Assembly (NCBI GenBank): GCA_007570785.1
Contig: ML664176.1
Span: 1,590,374 to 1,654,373, forward strand
Source: Antilocapra americana
Taxonomy: Eukaryota; Chordata; Mammalia; Artiodactyla; Antilocapridae
Reading direction: 5' to 3'
DNA length: 64,000 nucleotides
Shown: positions 11,352 through 22,135 of the stretch, piece after piece
Position numbering within the stretch: the first letter of the stretch is position 1
How the letters are laid out: the number at the start of each line of letters is the position of its first letter
Notes under the pieces: generated by a model
What the model was told of the DNA's origin: nothing
What the model saw: the letters and a program-made list of their open reading frames with translations, nothing else
Database searches by the model: none
Made by a program: the position numbers and the translations under genes

Positions 11352-11486
11352 TCCAGAAAATGCCAACCCATTCTAGTATTCTTGCTTGAGAAATCCCATG
11401 GACAGAGGAGGCTGGTGGGCTATAGTCTATGAGATCACAAAGAGTTGGACACGGCTGAAGCAGCTGAGCACGCGCACACACACACT
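11352..11486 (+). mobile_element. Bov-A monomer SINE with (CA)n tail
   Basis: Contains 'cattctagtattcttgctt', 'gacagaggaggctggtgg' and a cgcgcacacacacac tail. The tRNA head is missing. It sits within the old L1 that resumes at 11487. Confidence 0.85.
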
Positions 11487-11534
11487 CCAGGAGTGAATGA
11501 TTTTAGAGATGAAATCTACTAAACTTTCAAGAAA

Positions 11535-11985
11535 CAGACTGTAGTGAGTTGAATGGTGACCTCCTCAAAAGTTATGGCCACATCAAATTACTGGCACTCG
11601 TGAATATTACCTTTATTTGAGCAAACAAACTTTGCAGATGTAGTTAAGTTAAGGCTTCTGAGATGCAGAGATTGTCCTAGAGTATCCAGGTGGACCCCAA
11701 ATCCAACAGTGTGTCCTAAAGGAGCTATACAGAGCAGAGAGGCACAGACAAAACAGGAGGAGGACAGTGACCCTGGAGGCAGACTAGAGTGATGTGTCAA
11801 AAGCCATCAGAAGCTAGAGGAGACAAAGAATATTCCCTAGGGCCTCTGTAGGGAGCATGGCCCTGCTGACACCGTGATGTTGGACTTCCAGTTTCTAGAA
11901 CTATAAAAGAATAAATTTTTGTTGTTTTAATACACTGAGTCTGTGATAATTTGTTAAGGCAGCCTCAAGAAACTAATACACAGAT
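11535..11985 (+). mobile_element. ERVL-MaLR-type solo LTR (MLT1/MST-like)
   Basis: Reads from 'tgagttgaatggtgacctc' to 'cctcaagaaactaataca'. It contains the MaLR landmarks 'tttgcagatgtagttaagtt', 'gctgacaccgtgatgttgg' and an AATAAA signal in 'aaagaataaatttttgttg'. About 450 bp, the usual length for these LTRs. No internal retroviral genes flank it, so it is a solo LTR or a remnant of one. Confidence 0.72.
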
Positions 11986-12439
11986 ATCCCCAATGTTATA
12001 AAAACCGTCCTATTGTAAATTTGATGAACCAAGTACAATCTCAATACCAAATAAGCTAAACTCAGTTATGGCAACAGATAACATAAATTTCAAACAGAAT
12101 GTAAGCATCCTGACAAATAATATACTCTACCTAGGAAGGGATTATCTGAAATGCAAGGGTAGTTTAGCAGAAAAAAAACTACTCATCTTCATTTTACAAC
12201 TTAGAGAAGAAAAGATGCAGAATTATCTTAACAGATACAGAAAATACATTTTATAAAATTCAGAATATTTACATGATTAAAATAAAATTCTAAGAAAACA
12301 TGGAACAAAGGAAAAATACTATCATGTTTTTAAAAGTCATTAAAAACCCAGGGCAAGCCCATTTAGTGATAAGATATTTTAAGATCAAGAATTCAACAGG
12401 AAGGGATGACGGCCTCCAGTCAGTGACAAATAGGATAAA

Positions 12440-12706
12440 AAATGGCATTTTCTGTTGCTTTAAGGAAGGATGACTGGTACACTCCTAAGGTACCAGTGTT
12501 CTCCAGAGTTCTGGGGTGGGGGTGAGGGTCAAACTGTGGCTGGGTGTCAGCTCAACCCACATGTTTGCTGGCTGTTTCCCCTGCCCTCTCTTGTTCCTCT
12601 CACTCTCTTTCAAGTTTCAAATGAGAGCAATTCCCCTCAGTAAATTCCTTTGACAAGAGGCCACATCTCTGATTCTGCTTCTAGGAAACCCAACCTAAGA
12701 CAACGA
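12440..12706 (+). mobile_element. Possible old LTR remnant
   Basis: The end 'ctaggaaacccaacctaag' at about 12682-12700, preceded by 'ctctgattctgcttctagg', matches a terminus common among old ERV-related LTRs. The upstream body is only loosely recognisable. Confidence 0.38.
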
Positions 12707-13257
12707 ACAAACCTCAGTGTCAAGTTCCCAGACCAGATTATTCCTAAGAGAAAATATTCCCCGTCAGCGCTATGTAATAGCACAACACAGCCATGGCTAG
12801 TCAGATTCTGTCACGAAAACTCTGTAGGCCAGCTGAATATCTGGACTGAAATGAGGGCTGTTGATCTAAGAAACCTGACAATTTCCAATGTTCTCAAATC
12901 AGTATGATTTTCTCTTTGCTCTGCCAGTTTTCACAAGGACAATATGTCACTTAATGTCACAGACTCCAACCACTAAATTCTCTCCCAATTCTTAAACATT
13001 GTGATTCAAAAATGCTAGATTATATGTGACCTTTGAACTCCAGAACTTGAAGAGGCCCAAGAGACCACTCCATCCATCCCTCTTGGTTTCTGACAAAGGA
13101 GAAGAAAGCCAGAAAAGAGAACAACATCCCAGTCTGGAATTTCCTGTATTCTCTGAGCTAATCCTCTAGATGGAGTAAAGAAAAGGAAATGGAGGTTCCC
13201 TTGTGATAACAGCTCATCTTTACAGGGACAGGAGACAGCAGCCAGCCTGCCTCTGCC
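12707..13257. other. No feature recognised
   Basis: Unassigned sequence between the LTR-like remnant and the Bov-tA. Confidence 0.5.
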
Positions 13258-13490
13258 TCTGATACTAGGGTTCCCTGTAGCTCAGATGGTAAAGAACGTG
13301 CTTGCAATGCAGGAGATCCAAGTTCAATCCCTGCCTCAGGAAGATCCTGGAGAAGGAAATAGCAACCCATCCAGTACTCTTGCCTGGAGAATTTCATGGG
13401 CAGAGAAGTCTGGCAGGCTACAGTCCATGATGTCGCAGAGTCGGACACGACTGAAGTGACTTAGCATGCAGCATGCACTACATCTGATAC
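13258..13490 (+). mobile_element. Bov-tA SINE with target-site duplication
   Basis: tRNA head 'agctcagatggtaaagaac', body 'tctggcaggctacagtcca' and tail 'gtcggacacgactgaagtg'. The 8-mer tctgatac at 13258-13265 and 13483-13490 is the probable target-site duplication. Confidence 0.9.
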
Positions 13491-13683
13491 GTCATGGCAG
13501 AGCCCGGCTGAGAAGCCACTTCTCTAATCTCATACAGACCCCACTTCTGAGGCAAGATGACAGTCATAAGAGGTATGACAAACTGCCAATGTCCCACCTT
13601 GAATGACAAAGATTTCTCTCACGAAACATAGTTATTTCGTCATTTGTAAAATGGAGAATTGAGTCAAATAGTTATGGGAAATC

Positions 13684-13965
13684 AACCCTGAATATTCATT
13701 GGAGGGACTGATGCTGAAGCTCCAACACTTTGGCCACCTGACATGAAGAGCTGACTCACTGGAAAAGATCTGATGCTGGGAAAGATGGAAGGCAGGAGAA
13801 GGGGGAAACAGAGGATGAGATGGTTGGATGGCATCACCAACTCAACGGCCATGAGTTTGAGCAAACTCCAGGAGATTGTGAAGAACAGAGAAGACTGGCG
13901 AGCTGCAGTCCATGGGGTCACAAAGAGTCAGACATGATTTAGTGACTGAACAACAGCTAAACAAA
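13684..13965 (+). mobile_element. BovB LINE 3' end
   Basis: About 280 bp covering the end of ORF2 and the 3' UTR: 'ctttggccacctgacatga', 'gaggatgagatggttggat', 'ggtcacaaagagtcagaca', ending 'gactgaacaacagc'. 5'-truncated; the ORF2 reading frame is not preserved. Confidence 0.88.
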
Positions 13966-14460
13966 AATGATGGCATTAATAACTATCACATACTGAATGC
14001 CATGTCTCAGGCACATAGTGCCCCAAAATCCAGTGATGAGGACTTTATTATCATCAATTTTACAATGAGTTTATTGGAAACCAAAGCTTCCCAACCACTT
14101 AACTCCAAATCTTCTCAACAGGAATGCTGGTTTTCCACCTTGAATTCACACAGAATTCACCCAATTTCTTTTTCAAAATGCAAAACCTGAGCTCTACCCT
14201 TAGGCATTTAGAGTCTTTCACTATAAGATGGATCCAGTAATCTTCATTGAAAAAACTAAATGGGTGATTTGAATTAAGATAGTCTTATAGTGACACTTTG
14301 AGGATCATTGAATCTCAACCCTCTCAGTTATCTGAATGTCTGGACTGCTCCTCCATCCTCAAAGTAGGAAAAGAAGCAGTAAAGAAATTTACCATAAAAC
14401 CATAGGAAGACTTGCTGCTATCTCTCATCTTTGCACAGCACTATTGTTTAGGAACTCCTT
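13966..14460. other. No feature recognised
   Basis: Unassigned sequence of about 500 bp. The 92-codon ORF at 13912-14190 begins inside the BovB tail and is fortuitous. Confidence 0.5.
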
Positions 14461-14705
14461 TATCCATCAGGAACTTCCCAGGTGGCACTAGTGGTAAAAT
14501 TCCAGCCTGCCAATGCAGAAACATAAGAGATGTGGGTTCGATCCCTGGGTCAGGAATATTCCCTGGAAGAGGGCATGTAAACCCATCCCCAGTATTCTTG
14601 CCTAGAGAATCCCGTGGACAGAGGAGCCTGGTGGGCTACAGTCCATGGGGTAGCAGAGAGTCAGACATGACCGAGTGACTGAGCACACACACACATATCC
14701 ATCAG
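14461..14705 (+). mobile_element. Bov-tA SINE with perfect target-site duplication
   Basis: Complete plus-strand copy with tRNA head, BovB-derived body and a short (CA)n tail. The 10-mer tatccatcag is repeated exactly at 14461-14470 and 14696-14705. Confidence 0.93.
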
Positions 14706-14757
14706 ACAAAAATTTAAGAATAATTTTGCAACCTAATGTTGAATTCCTCAATCAGGT

Positions 14758-15075
14758 TTAATAATGATTTTAGCCATACATTTTTTTACAGTTACTCCAG
14801 TATACTTTGTGTATCCTAAGTTGCTTCAGTCATGTCCAAATCTTTGTGACACCATGGACTGTAGCCTGCCAGGCTCCTCTGTCCATAGGATCCTCCAGGA
14901 AAGAATACTGAAATGGGTTGCCCTTTCCTTCTCCAGGGGACCTTGCAGACCCAGGGATCAAACCTGTGTTTTATGTCTCCTGCATTGGCAGGCAGGTTAT
15001 TTACCACTAGTACCACCTGGGAAGCCTAATAAGGATTTTAGCCACACATCTAGTACAGTTACTTCAGTACACTAC
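14758..15075. repeat. Diverged ~50-bp direct duplication flanking a Bov-tA
   Basis: The sequence before the SINE (14758-14812: 'taataatgattttagccat', then 'acagttactccagtatact') is repeated after it (15026-15075: 'taataaggattttagccac', then 'acagttacttcagtacact') with several substitutions and a small gap. This is far longer than a normal SINE target-site duplication. Confidence 0.85.
14816..15027 (-). mobile_element. Bov-tA SINE
   Basis: Minus-strand copy. It begins with the complement of the BovB-derived tail ('ttgcttcagtcatgtccaa') and ends with the head complement 'ccactagtaccacctggga'. It lies 110 bp from, and inverted to, the Bov-tA at 14461-14705. Confidence 0.9.
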
Positions 15076-16824
15076 CAAAATTCAAAAGTAGTTGTAATTA
15101 TACATGCAAAAATTACAATGCTTTAAAAGTTGGTCAGGATATGAAGCATTAATTCTACTTTGTTATTTTACAAATAAGAAATTAGTTACTCAGCATACAC
15201 GTTTTGGCAGTAATCAAAATAAAAACCTACTTTTCTTAACTCCTAACTGTGCTTTAATTACAGTTGACTCTTTCTCTATAAAATATTTTTAGTATATGGT
15301 ATTCTGAAAGTCTTCCTAACCCATAATATTTCAGTCAAATTAAAGCACTTTTTAAAAACCTAAAAAGTGTTTAATTTTTTCTTTCATTTTGAAAGTAAGA
15401 TCCCTAGGAAAAAGTATTTGGCTTACCTATACATTCAATCAGGAAAACAGAACACATGTAAGAACGCGAGCTGCAATTTCCTCATTGACATGCAGACAAC
15501 TTTCAGAGGGAAGGTTTCTGGAGTACAAATTCTACCTATATTCATTTATCACTTTGTGTTTGTAGCTTATATTGGAGCTGTGAGATGACCTGTACTTTCC
15601 AAGGGACGGAAGGCAAGCCAATGAAGCACACTCCTGCAGCAAAATGAATCTTGGGGTCACCAGATGACACCTTGAGGAGGCAGAGAAGTCTTGGGTTCTC
15701 AGCAATCCCACAAAGCAAGATGGCCCCACAACTGAACCCGAAGCAAGGGAAGAATGAAGTCCAAAAGCCAGCAATTAGTCATAACAAGGATATAGGAAAA
15801 GTATTCAAATGAGTTTCACTGGTAAGTCATGCTTTATAAACAATGACCACAGAAAGTTAAATGTTTTAGTTTTTAAAACACTTCAGGAAACCTCTGAGTT
15901 GATCTATGTCGATTAGACCAAGTCAAAATGCTAATGGTGAGCAAAAATGTTCTGTCTAGAAGAGTTGACTCTTGTCTGCTACAGCAGAAATGAAGGTGAG
16001 AGAGCAGAGGAGGGTTGAGGAGTAAATCACAGGATTTAAACACATGGTGACAAGGCCAGGTGTCTAGGGACAGACAGATTACTAAGAAATTTATGATATG
16101 GTAATTTCAATCCTGAGTCATGGCAGTGATTTTTTTTCAAGTTTCAATGTACTCTGGACATCTTGTAGTCAAGATACAACCATTTGGAACATTTAACATC
16201 CATGAAAAGAATGTAAAACAAGGGCATAAATGGAAAAAGAAAGTTGGAATTTTTTCATCCTTTACGTTTTTTCCTTATATCATATCTTTAGAGTCCAAGT
16301 CTCTAAAGATGTTCCAGAAAATAACAGCATTCAATATCAGGGGTTTCTCAGGAGAACTGATTTGCTTGTCTTAGGTGTGGCCAGTTTCAGGAATTTTATG
16401 AACTTACAGCTTGACAATGAGAATAAGAGCTGAGACCTAAAACCAAACAATTCCTATTCTAGATACAAATTTTGGGGGTTTATCTTCTGGTTTCAATCTT
16501 CCAAAAAAGGATAACTGAGATATAGAAGCGAAAAATCCCATCCTTCCTCTATTGACTGTCAAGACACATGGGGCAGACTTCAGAGTGAAAGTCAACTTCA
16601 TCCTCTCGCTCTCCACTCTGCTTTCAGTTCCTGTTCATTTCATTTTGGAACTATTTCAAACATCTGGCCCTTTTGCTCTTTCCCACTATCTTTCTTTCTC
16701 AGGACTCAGATCACTGTTCTGATGTCTATCTCTGCCTGCATGATGATATGACAATTAACTTTCAAGAAAATAAGTTTGATAGCACCATACTTATAGACAT
16801 TGAAAAGATCAGGTTCAAATCTGT
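15076..16824. other. No feature recognised
   Basis: About 1.75 kb of unassigned sequence with no recognisable repeat or exon. Short ORFs (for example 15367-15588, 16120-16374) have no domain signature. Confidence 0.5.
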
Positions 16825-17018
16825 TTGTCAGTTCTCAGTCATGTCTGACTCTTTGCAATCCTATGGGCTGTAGCCCGCTGGGCTCCTCAGTCCATGGGAT
16901 TCTCCAGGCAAGATACTGGAGTGGGTAGCCATTCCCTTCCCCAGCAGATCTTCCTGACCCAGGGACCAAACCTGGGCCTCCTGCATTGCAGGCATATCGT
17001 TACTATCTGAGCCACTAG
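16825..17018 (-). mobile_element. Bov-tA SINE
   Basis: Minus-strand copy: 'cagtcatgtctgactcttt', 'ccatgggattctccaggca', the B-box complement 'ccagggaccaaacctggg' and head end 'tatctgagccactagaa'. No clear flanking duplication. Confidence 0.87.
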
Positions 17019-17044
17019 AATCTAAAATATGATGTTAAACTATA

Positions 17045-17225
17045 CTTCGTATTCTAGCTCATTGGTTAGAACTATGACCTGTGGGCCAAATCTGGCCCAC
17101 CATTTCTTTTTGTACACAAAGTTTTATTGCAACACCACCATGCCCATTTGTTTACATATTGTCTATGGCTCCTCTCGCACTCCAAGTATAGCGTGGAGAG
17201 AGTCTCTCCTGAGCCATAACTATTT
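17045..17225. mobile_element. Old mammalian interspersed repeat (probable DNA transposon)
   Basis: 'gggccaaatctggcccacc', 'caaagttttattgcaacac' and 'tttacatattgtctatggc' match a widespread mammalian repeat. I recall the sequence but not its name; its class is a guess. Confidence 0.5.
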
Positions 17226-17339
17226 ATTACCTTCACAGAAAAAAATTTACCAGTTCAATCCACTTTTTCAATCCCTTTTTATGTCTATACACAACATATT
17301 TCCCATATTCAAAAACTAGACTGATTTTCTTACTATTCC

Positions 17340-17698
17340 CCAAACATATCATTGTCATTTGAGATTACTTACTTCTGAATGCATTGTTCATGCTGCTAAA
17401 ATTGCTAAACTTCCTTTCTTTCTTCAAGACTCAACGCAGATATTAGAATCACAATAAAGCCTTCCATAACTCCCACAACCATAATGGCCCCGAGGTTCTC
17501 CATTCTGTCTTAATACTTCATACGTGCTTCTGTTATAGCATTATTACCATCATATAGCACTTAACTCGCCCATCAGAGTTCCTTATTAGCCTGTGAGGGC
17601 AGTTGTCTGCATTTTTGTACTCCAAATATCTTGCAGAGTGCCTAGCTTGTCTAAGTATTCAGTAAGTGCTTGATGAATGAATGATTAGTAGACAATGG
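17340..17698 (+). mobile_element. L2 LINE 3' end
   Basis: Colinear landmarks of the L2 3' region: 'caataaagccttccataac', 'tagcctgtgagggcagttg', 'cttgcagagtgcctagctt' and the terminal 'gcttgatgaatgaatgatt'. Plus orientation. Confidence 0.7.
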
Positions 17699-18512
17699 AT
17701 ATAAATTTGTAACACTGACCATAGGCTGTTAAGTTACATTCACTCATTTAATTATCTCAGTCATCTCACAGACAAGCATGCTTTGTTCACAGGGAAAGTT
17801 TAAGAGATACCGTCCAGAATGATTAGCAATGTATCCTTACCACAAAATAGTAAAGACTCAGAAAGCCAAGGTGAGTAGTTTATATCTTAAGAACAAGATA
17901 TTCCTATCAATGAGCTATCAAGTAAAAAAAAAGGGGTGTTTATAAAACAGAATCTTTTTATTTAATCACTTCTCTTTTTTTGGTTGTCAAGGAAGAAAGA
18001 ACAAATGCCAGAGTTGAGTTTTAATTAGGGCTGTACACTGGGATCACTGTCCTTTTCCTTAACAATCCACTATACCAAGGAGGGATTTATCCATTTTAAA
18101 AAAAAAAAAACATACATAAAACTCTCCTCAGTCCTTATGTAAATTTCTATAGTGACAAATTGACATATTTAATATTTTTGTCAATCTTAGCCCAAAAGGT
18201 ACTTGTAGGCACCCATGCTTCAGAGGTAGAGTTACTTACTAAAGAGATGTTAAAAAAGGTAGAAGTAAATTTGTGATACTATCCAACCCAATTTTCTCTC
18301 ATGTTAAAATATTTCTTAATAATTCTCAAAACAGAACCAAGCACATTTCTGAAACATCAAAGTAATTATTTTTCATTTAATAGGCTGAAACAAACACTAG
18401 AATAAATATTCAATTCACACTACTCAGACTGATTTGTTTTTTGGTATCTACTGTATATGCAAACAATTTTTTAAAAAATCTTGTCCTATAGTTTCTTTGA
18501 AAGCTAAGATAC
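17699..18512. other. No feature recognised
   Basis: AT-rich unassigned sequence with a 12-13 A run near 18098. Confidence 0.5.
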
Positions 18513-18753
18513 ATAGAAAAATAATTGGAAGTACAAGTGGCTCAGCAGTAAAGAATGCCTGCTATGCAGGAGATCTGGTTTCGACCCCTGAGTCAAGATG
18601 ATCCCCAGGAGAAGGAAATGGTAACTCACTCCAGTATTCTTGCCTGGGATATCCCATGGACAGAAAGGCGTGACAATCCACAGCCCATGGGGTTCAAAGA
18701 GTCAGACATGACTTAGCGACTAAACAACAACAATAGAAAAATAACTGGAAGTA
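18513..18753 (+). mobile_element. Bov-tA SINE with a 21-bp target-site duplication
   Basis: SINE body from about 18534 to 18732, ending in a caacaacaa tail. The flanks at 18513-18533 and 18733-18753 share 20 of 21 bases (atagaaaaataa at the start, ggaagta at the end). Confidence 0.92.
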
Positions 18754-19248
18754 ATATATTAGAATGTTCCACAGATCCCCCTGGAAAAGGTTCTTGTGCT
18801 GAAGTTTAAACATACACATTGATGGCTCCTACTTTGTCCCTAGAGTGGTGGCTCCCATTTGGTCCCTAGAGTAGATCACAGCCCCATTGCTTTGTGTAGT
18901 GCCAGAGTAGCCCTCCAACCACTGTTGTTGCATTGGCTAGAGTCAGGGGCTAATAAATCAGACATCATTCCATTCATGTCTTTGACTCATGCTAGGTCAT
19001 GTCCTTTAACCCAGGTCCTATGATAGCAAGAATTATAGGTTATCATGGTTGAAAATCTTGTTCCTATCCTAGGGTTATTGGGAATGAACTGATTTAGAAT
19101 TCGAAGATCTGATGGTGAGCCAAGTTTTAAAATCATTTTTGAGCTTTTATATTGTCATTTGAAAAATGGGAAATAGTACATCAATTGCAAGGATAAATCA
19201 ATGAATTAAAGGTGAATCCATAAGGCCAGAAGAAATAGAGTTCAATTT
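18754..19248. other. No feature recognised
   Basis: Unassigned. It includes a local repetition of 'gtccctagagt' at about 18837-18847 and 18861-18871. Confidence 0.5.
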
Positions 19249-19541
19249 AAAACACAAACAAAGGCAAGGGTGGGATGATATGGGAGAATGGCATTGAAAC
19301 ATGTTAATTATCATATGTGAAATCAATCGCCAGCCCAGGGTTGATGTTCGGGGCTAGTGCACCGAGATGTCCGGGGGGTGGGGGGTGGGGGAAATCGGAG
19401 GAGGGAGGGGGGTTCTGGAGGGGGAGCATATGGAAACCCATGGTGGTTTCATGTCATTGTATGGCAAAACCAACATAATAAAGAAAAGAAAATTTTTAAA
19501 AAAAGAAGAAGAAAAATAAATTAAAAAAAATAAAACACAAA
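19249..19541 (+). mobile_element. L1 3' UTR insertion, G-rich subfamily, with target-site duplication
   Basis: A severely 5'-truncated L1 consisting only of 3' UTR. It starts near 'ggcaagggtgggatgatat' and ends in an A-rich tail. The 10-mer aaaacacaaa at 19249-19258 and 19532-19541 is the target-site duplication. The 3' UTR carries a purine tract G6-T-G6-T-G5 at 19373-19391 and further G runs to 19425. The same subfamily occurs on the opposite strand at 63481-63838. Confidence 0.9.
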
Positions 19542-20249
19542 AACCTTGGGGTGATAAAGGCTTTCTCAACATAAAAACAAAGGAACAAAAAAACAGAGGA
19601 AAAGATCAGTGGGTCCTCCTCTGAGGATTTAGAAAGTTCTCAATCAGAATTGGATGAGCTCTGTGGGATTTATGGCCTTAAACATGGTTACCTTATCTCC
19701 TCTCTGTGTTTGAACAGGGATTTGAAATAGTCCTCAACATGGAATGATCTGAGAAGACCCAGTGATATTTCTGTTGTCCCAATTACTTCTCAATGTTTTT
19801 ACTACATGATATATTAATACTTCTCCTATGCACAGTGCTATGACTGTCCTAGATATGTGCATTTTTTCTAATTTTTTTGTTTGTTTGATTTAAGAATGCC
19901 AGACAACAGGAAAGACACTCAAGAATTTGAAAATTATGGGAACCCAGAGAGTCCAGAAGAGATAAAATCCATGTCCATGAATGTGAATGACAAAAATAGA
20001 CCTTTGAACAAAGTCCAATGCAATGATAACTGTGAAAAACATTTGTATCATTTATGATAAATGCTTAATGTTCGCAACATAAAAGCATTTTCAAAACTGG
20101 AAGATAAATATTGATATACTAAGAGAAATATAACCAAGACAGAGATAATTCACAAAAGAAGAAATAAAATAGCTAAAAAACCAGAAATTTAACTTTACTA
20201 TTGATTAAGAAGGCAAATTCAAGCAAAGACACTGTCCATTTATTAAAAG
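19542..20249. other. No feature recognised
   Basis: Unassigned AT-rich sequence. Confidence 0.5.
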
Positions 20250-20430
20250 GATTCTCAAACTGGACTGCATATCACAATCCTCTGTGGAGTTCTTAAAAAA
20301 CACCACTGTCCAGGCTCCATCTCTCAAAGGTTCTGATTCAGGAGATCAGAAGTGAAAGTAAGAACCTATTAAAATGATTTCAAAAAAATGGACTCATACT
20401 GAGAGCACTTATTTCCCTTACAGTATTTAA
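20250..20430 (+). mobile_element. hAT-type DNA transposon fragment
   Basis: 'ggattctcaaactggactg', 'cacaatcctctgtggagtt' and 'aggttctgattcaggagat' follow the order seen in MER-class hAT elements. Ends are worn. Confidence 0.5.
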
Positions 20431-20559
20431 GTGATTTCAATGCCCAGCACTATTATTTCTTATTATTCTATAAATTCCCAATCCTTGAGTTTTTAATTTT
20501 GATATAAGTAGTATGTTTTATCTGTTGAGGTATTTCTAGAATTTTATTTCTGTTGCTGT

Positions 20560-21240
20560 CACAACATGTAAATATTAGAGTTCTGACTTTAGAAATGTAT
20601 CCCAAACTTTCCTTTTTCAAAAACCTGTAGGCATTTCTCCATTGTTTTCAGCTTTTTTGTTTGTTTGCAGGTGGAATCTGAGGTCAACTTGATTTGTAGG
20701 TAACTTTTTAACTTCCTTGATGTGCATAAGCTTTTCTTTATTTTCAAAATTCAGAGACATTACTAGGATGTTAAGCCATCACTGAACCCAAAGTGTGAAC
20801 TTATTTTCTGTTTGTTTGTTTAAGTTCTTCTAATTCTTATTTAGCACAGGAAAATCACCTTCTATTATATCTTTGATTGCTATTTCTATTTATACTGCTT
20901 TGGTTTAATCCTCAAAATTACTTCCAATTCTTTTATTATAAAGCCAGTTTCTGAAGTCCTACTGAATCGCTTCTTACTCACTGACTTTCACTCTAGGTTT
21001 TCTATACATATTCTGTATAATGGATTTTTTATATTTGTCTCTATATCACTGAGTCAATTTATTTTTGCAGTCTCAATGATATGCTTTGTGGCTCCCAATA
21101 AGACTTTTTAAAGCCAATTTTAAAATTTGGATTGCTCTATAGTCATTTCTTGTTTTGACCAGAAAATTTTTGTATATTTGTAGTCATTTTAGTCATTTTC
21201 TATTATGACAACCTTATCTTGTTTTAAAGAAGTCATATCA
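20560..21240 (-). mobile_element. Possible old L1/HAL1-like fragment
   Basis: The T-rich run with 'ggtggaatctgaggtcaac', 'ttgatgtgcataagctttt' and 'attatatctttgattgcta' resembles the complement of the ORF1 region in old L1/HAL1 elements. No reading frame survives. Confidence 0.4.
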
Positions 21241-22039
21241 CCCTGTATTTTTTCTTTAGGAAATTAGAGAAATGTGAGGCTTTAATTTCAATTTCAGAAA
21301 ATCATTTAAAAATTTTTTTTTTCATTTTTATTAATACAGAACATACTGACAGCAAGTTATCGTTCAATATAATCAAAGTTATAAATGAGCTGTTACTAAC
21401 CAATAAACAAATAATAGTCATTTTATTCTTCTCTTGTACTACTTCTATTAAGTAGTACAGTTATTTTTACCAATTTATTTTTAAACTGCTTTATGATTTC
21501 AAAGAAATTTCTTAGTCTTTACTTATTAAATAATTCCATCAATTGGGAACTTCATATATCAGAATTATTTCCAGCAAGTTAATGCATCCTTCAGTGCCTT
21601 CTACTCAACCTAGTTGTCTTAAAATGCATTCTGGATCTTTGAAAGCTAAGTGTGACATCAGTGTTTCCAAAAGTGAGCATAAAGCCCATAAGAAAGAAAT
21701 GTTTTCCTTCCTTCCCTGAGTCAGAGTCCATACAAATCTAGTCTCTGTTTTACAAGTATGTATGTATCTGTTTTACAAATACATTGATGGCCTAAGTTCT
21801 CCCTTGCCTGCTGCCATTTGAGTTGTAAGGGATTCCTGTTGCTAAATACGAAGAATGTGGAACATTCAGAAAATCATTTTTAAAGTTAATCTCTTCCTCC
21901 AAGTCTTATGAAAGTCTCTTTGTTTTATGCTTTACTACTGGTTCATAGGCATGGACATTTATTTATACGTATGCTTGTTTCTGTGTCTACAATCCATATC
22001 TATACTTATATCTATATTCCCATTCTATATGGTTTTTTC
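21241..22039. other. No feature recognised
   Basis: AT-rich unassigned sequence. The small ORFs at 21908-22150 and 21927-22187 run into the adjacent low-complexity tract and are fortuitous. Confidence 0.5.
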
Positions 22040-22135
22040 CTGCCCTATTTTCCTTCCTCCCTCCCTCCCTTCCTCTTATCCATCCACCCATCCATCTATC
22101 CATCCACCACCCAGTCAGCCAGCCTGCCAGCCATT
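22040..22135. repeat. Low-complexity (TTCC)n/(CCAT)n/(CCAG)n tract
   Basis: Pyrimidine-rich tetranucleotide blocks: ccttcctccctccc, then repeated atccatccaccc units, then cagccagcctgccagcc. Confidence 0.85.

Larger units (their letters stand above)
10150..12370 (+). mobile_element. Ancient L1 ORF2 fragments, interrupted by younger insertions
   Basis: Three colinear plus-strand stretches read as decayed old L1 ORF2. 10150-10440 is the region between endonuclease and reverse transcriptase. 11130-11345 plus 11487-11530 has the 'gaagttgaatcagtattca' landmark. 11985-12300 has 'ggaagggattatctgaaat' and 'gcaagggtagtttagca'. They are separated by an older repeat with an L1 3' end in it, a Bov-A and a MaLR-type LTR. 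Divergence is high and no ORF survives. Confidence 0.5.

Noticed and set aside
11535..11985. Full endogenous retrovirus associated with the LTR
   Set aside because: No gag, pol or env-like sequence and no second LTR nearby; it is a solo LTR or fragment.
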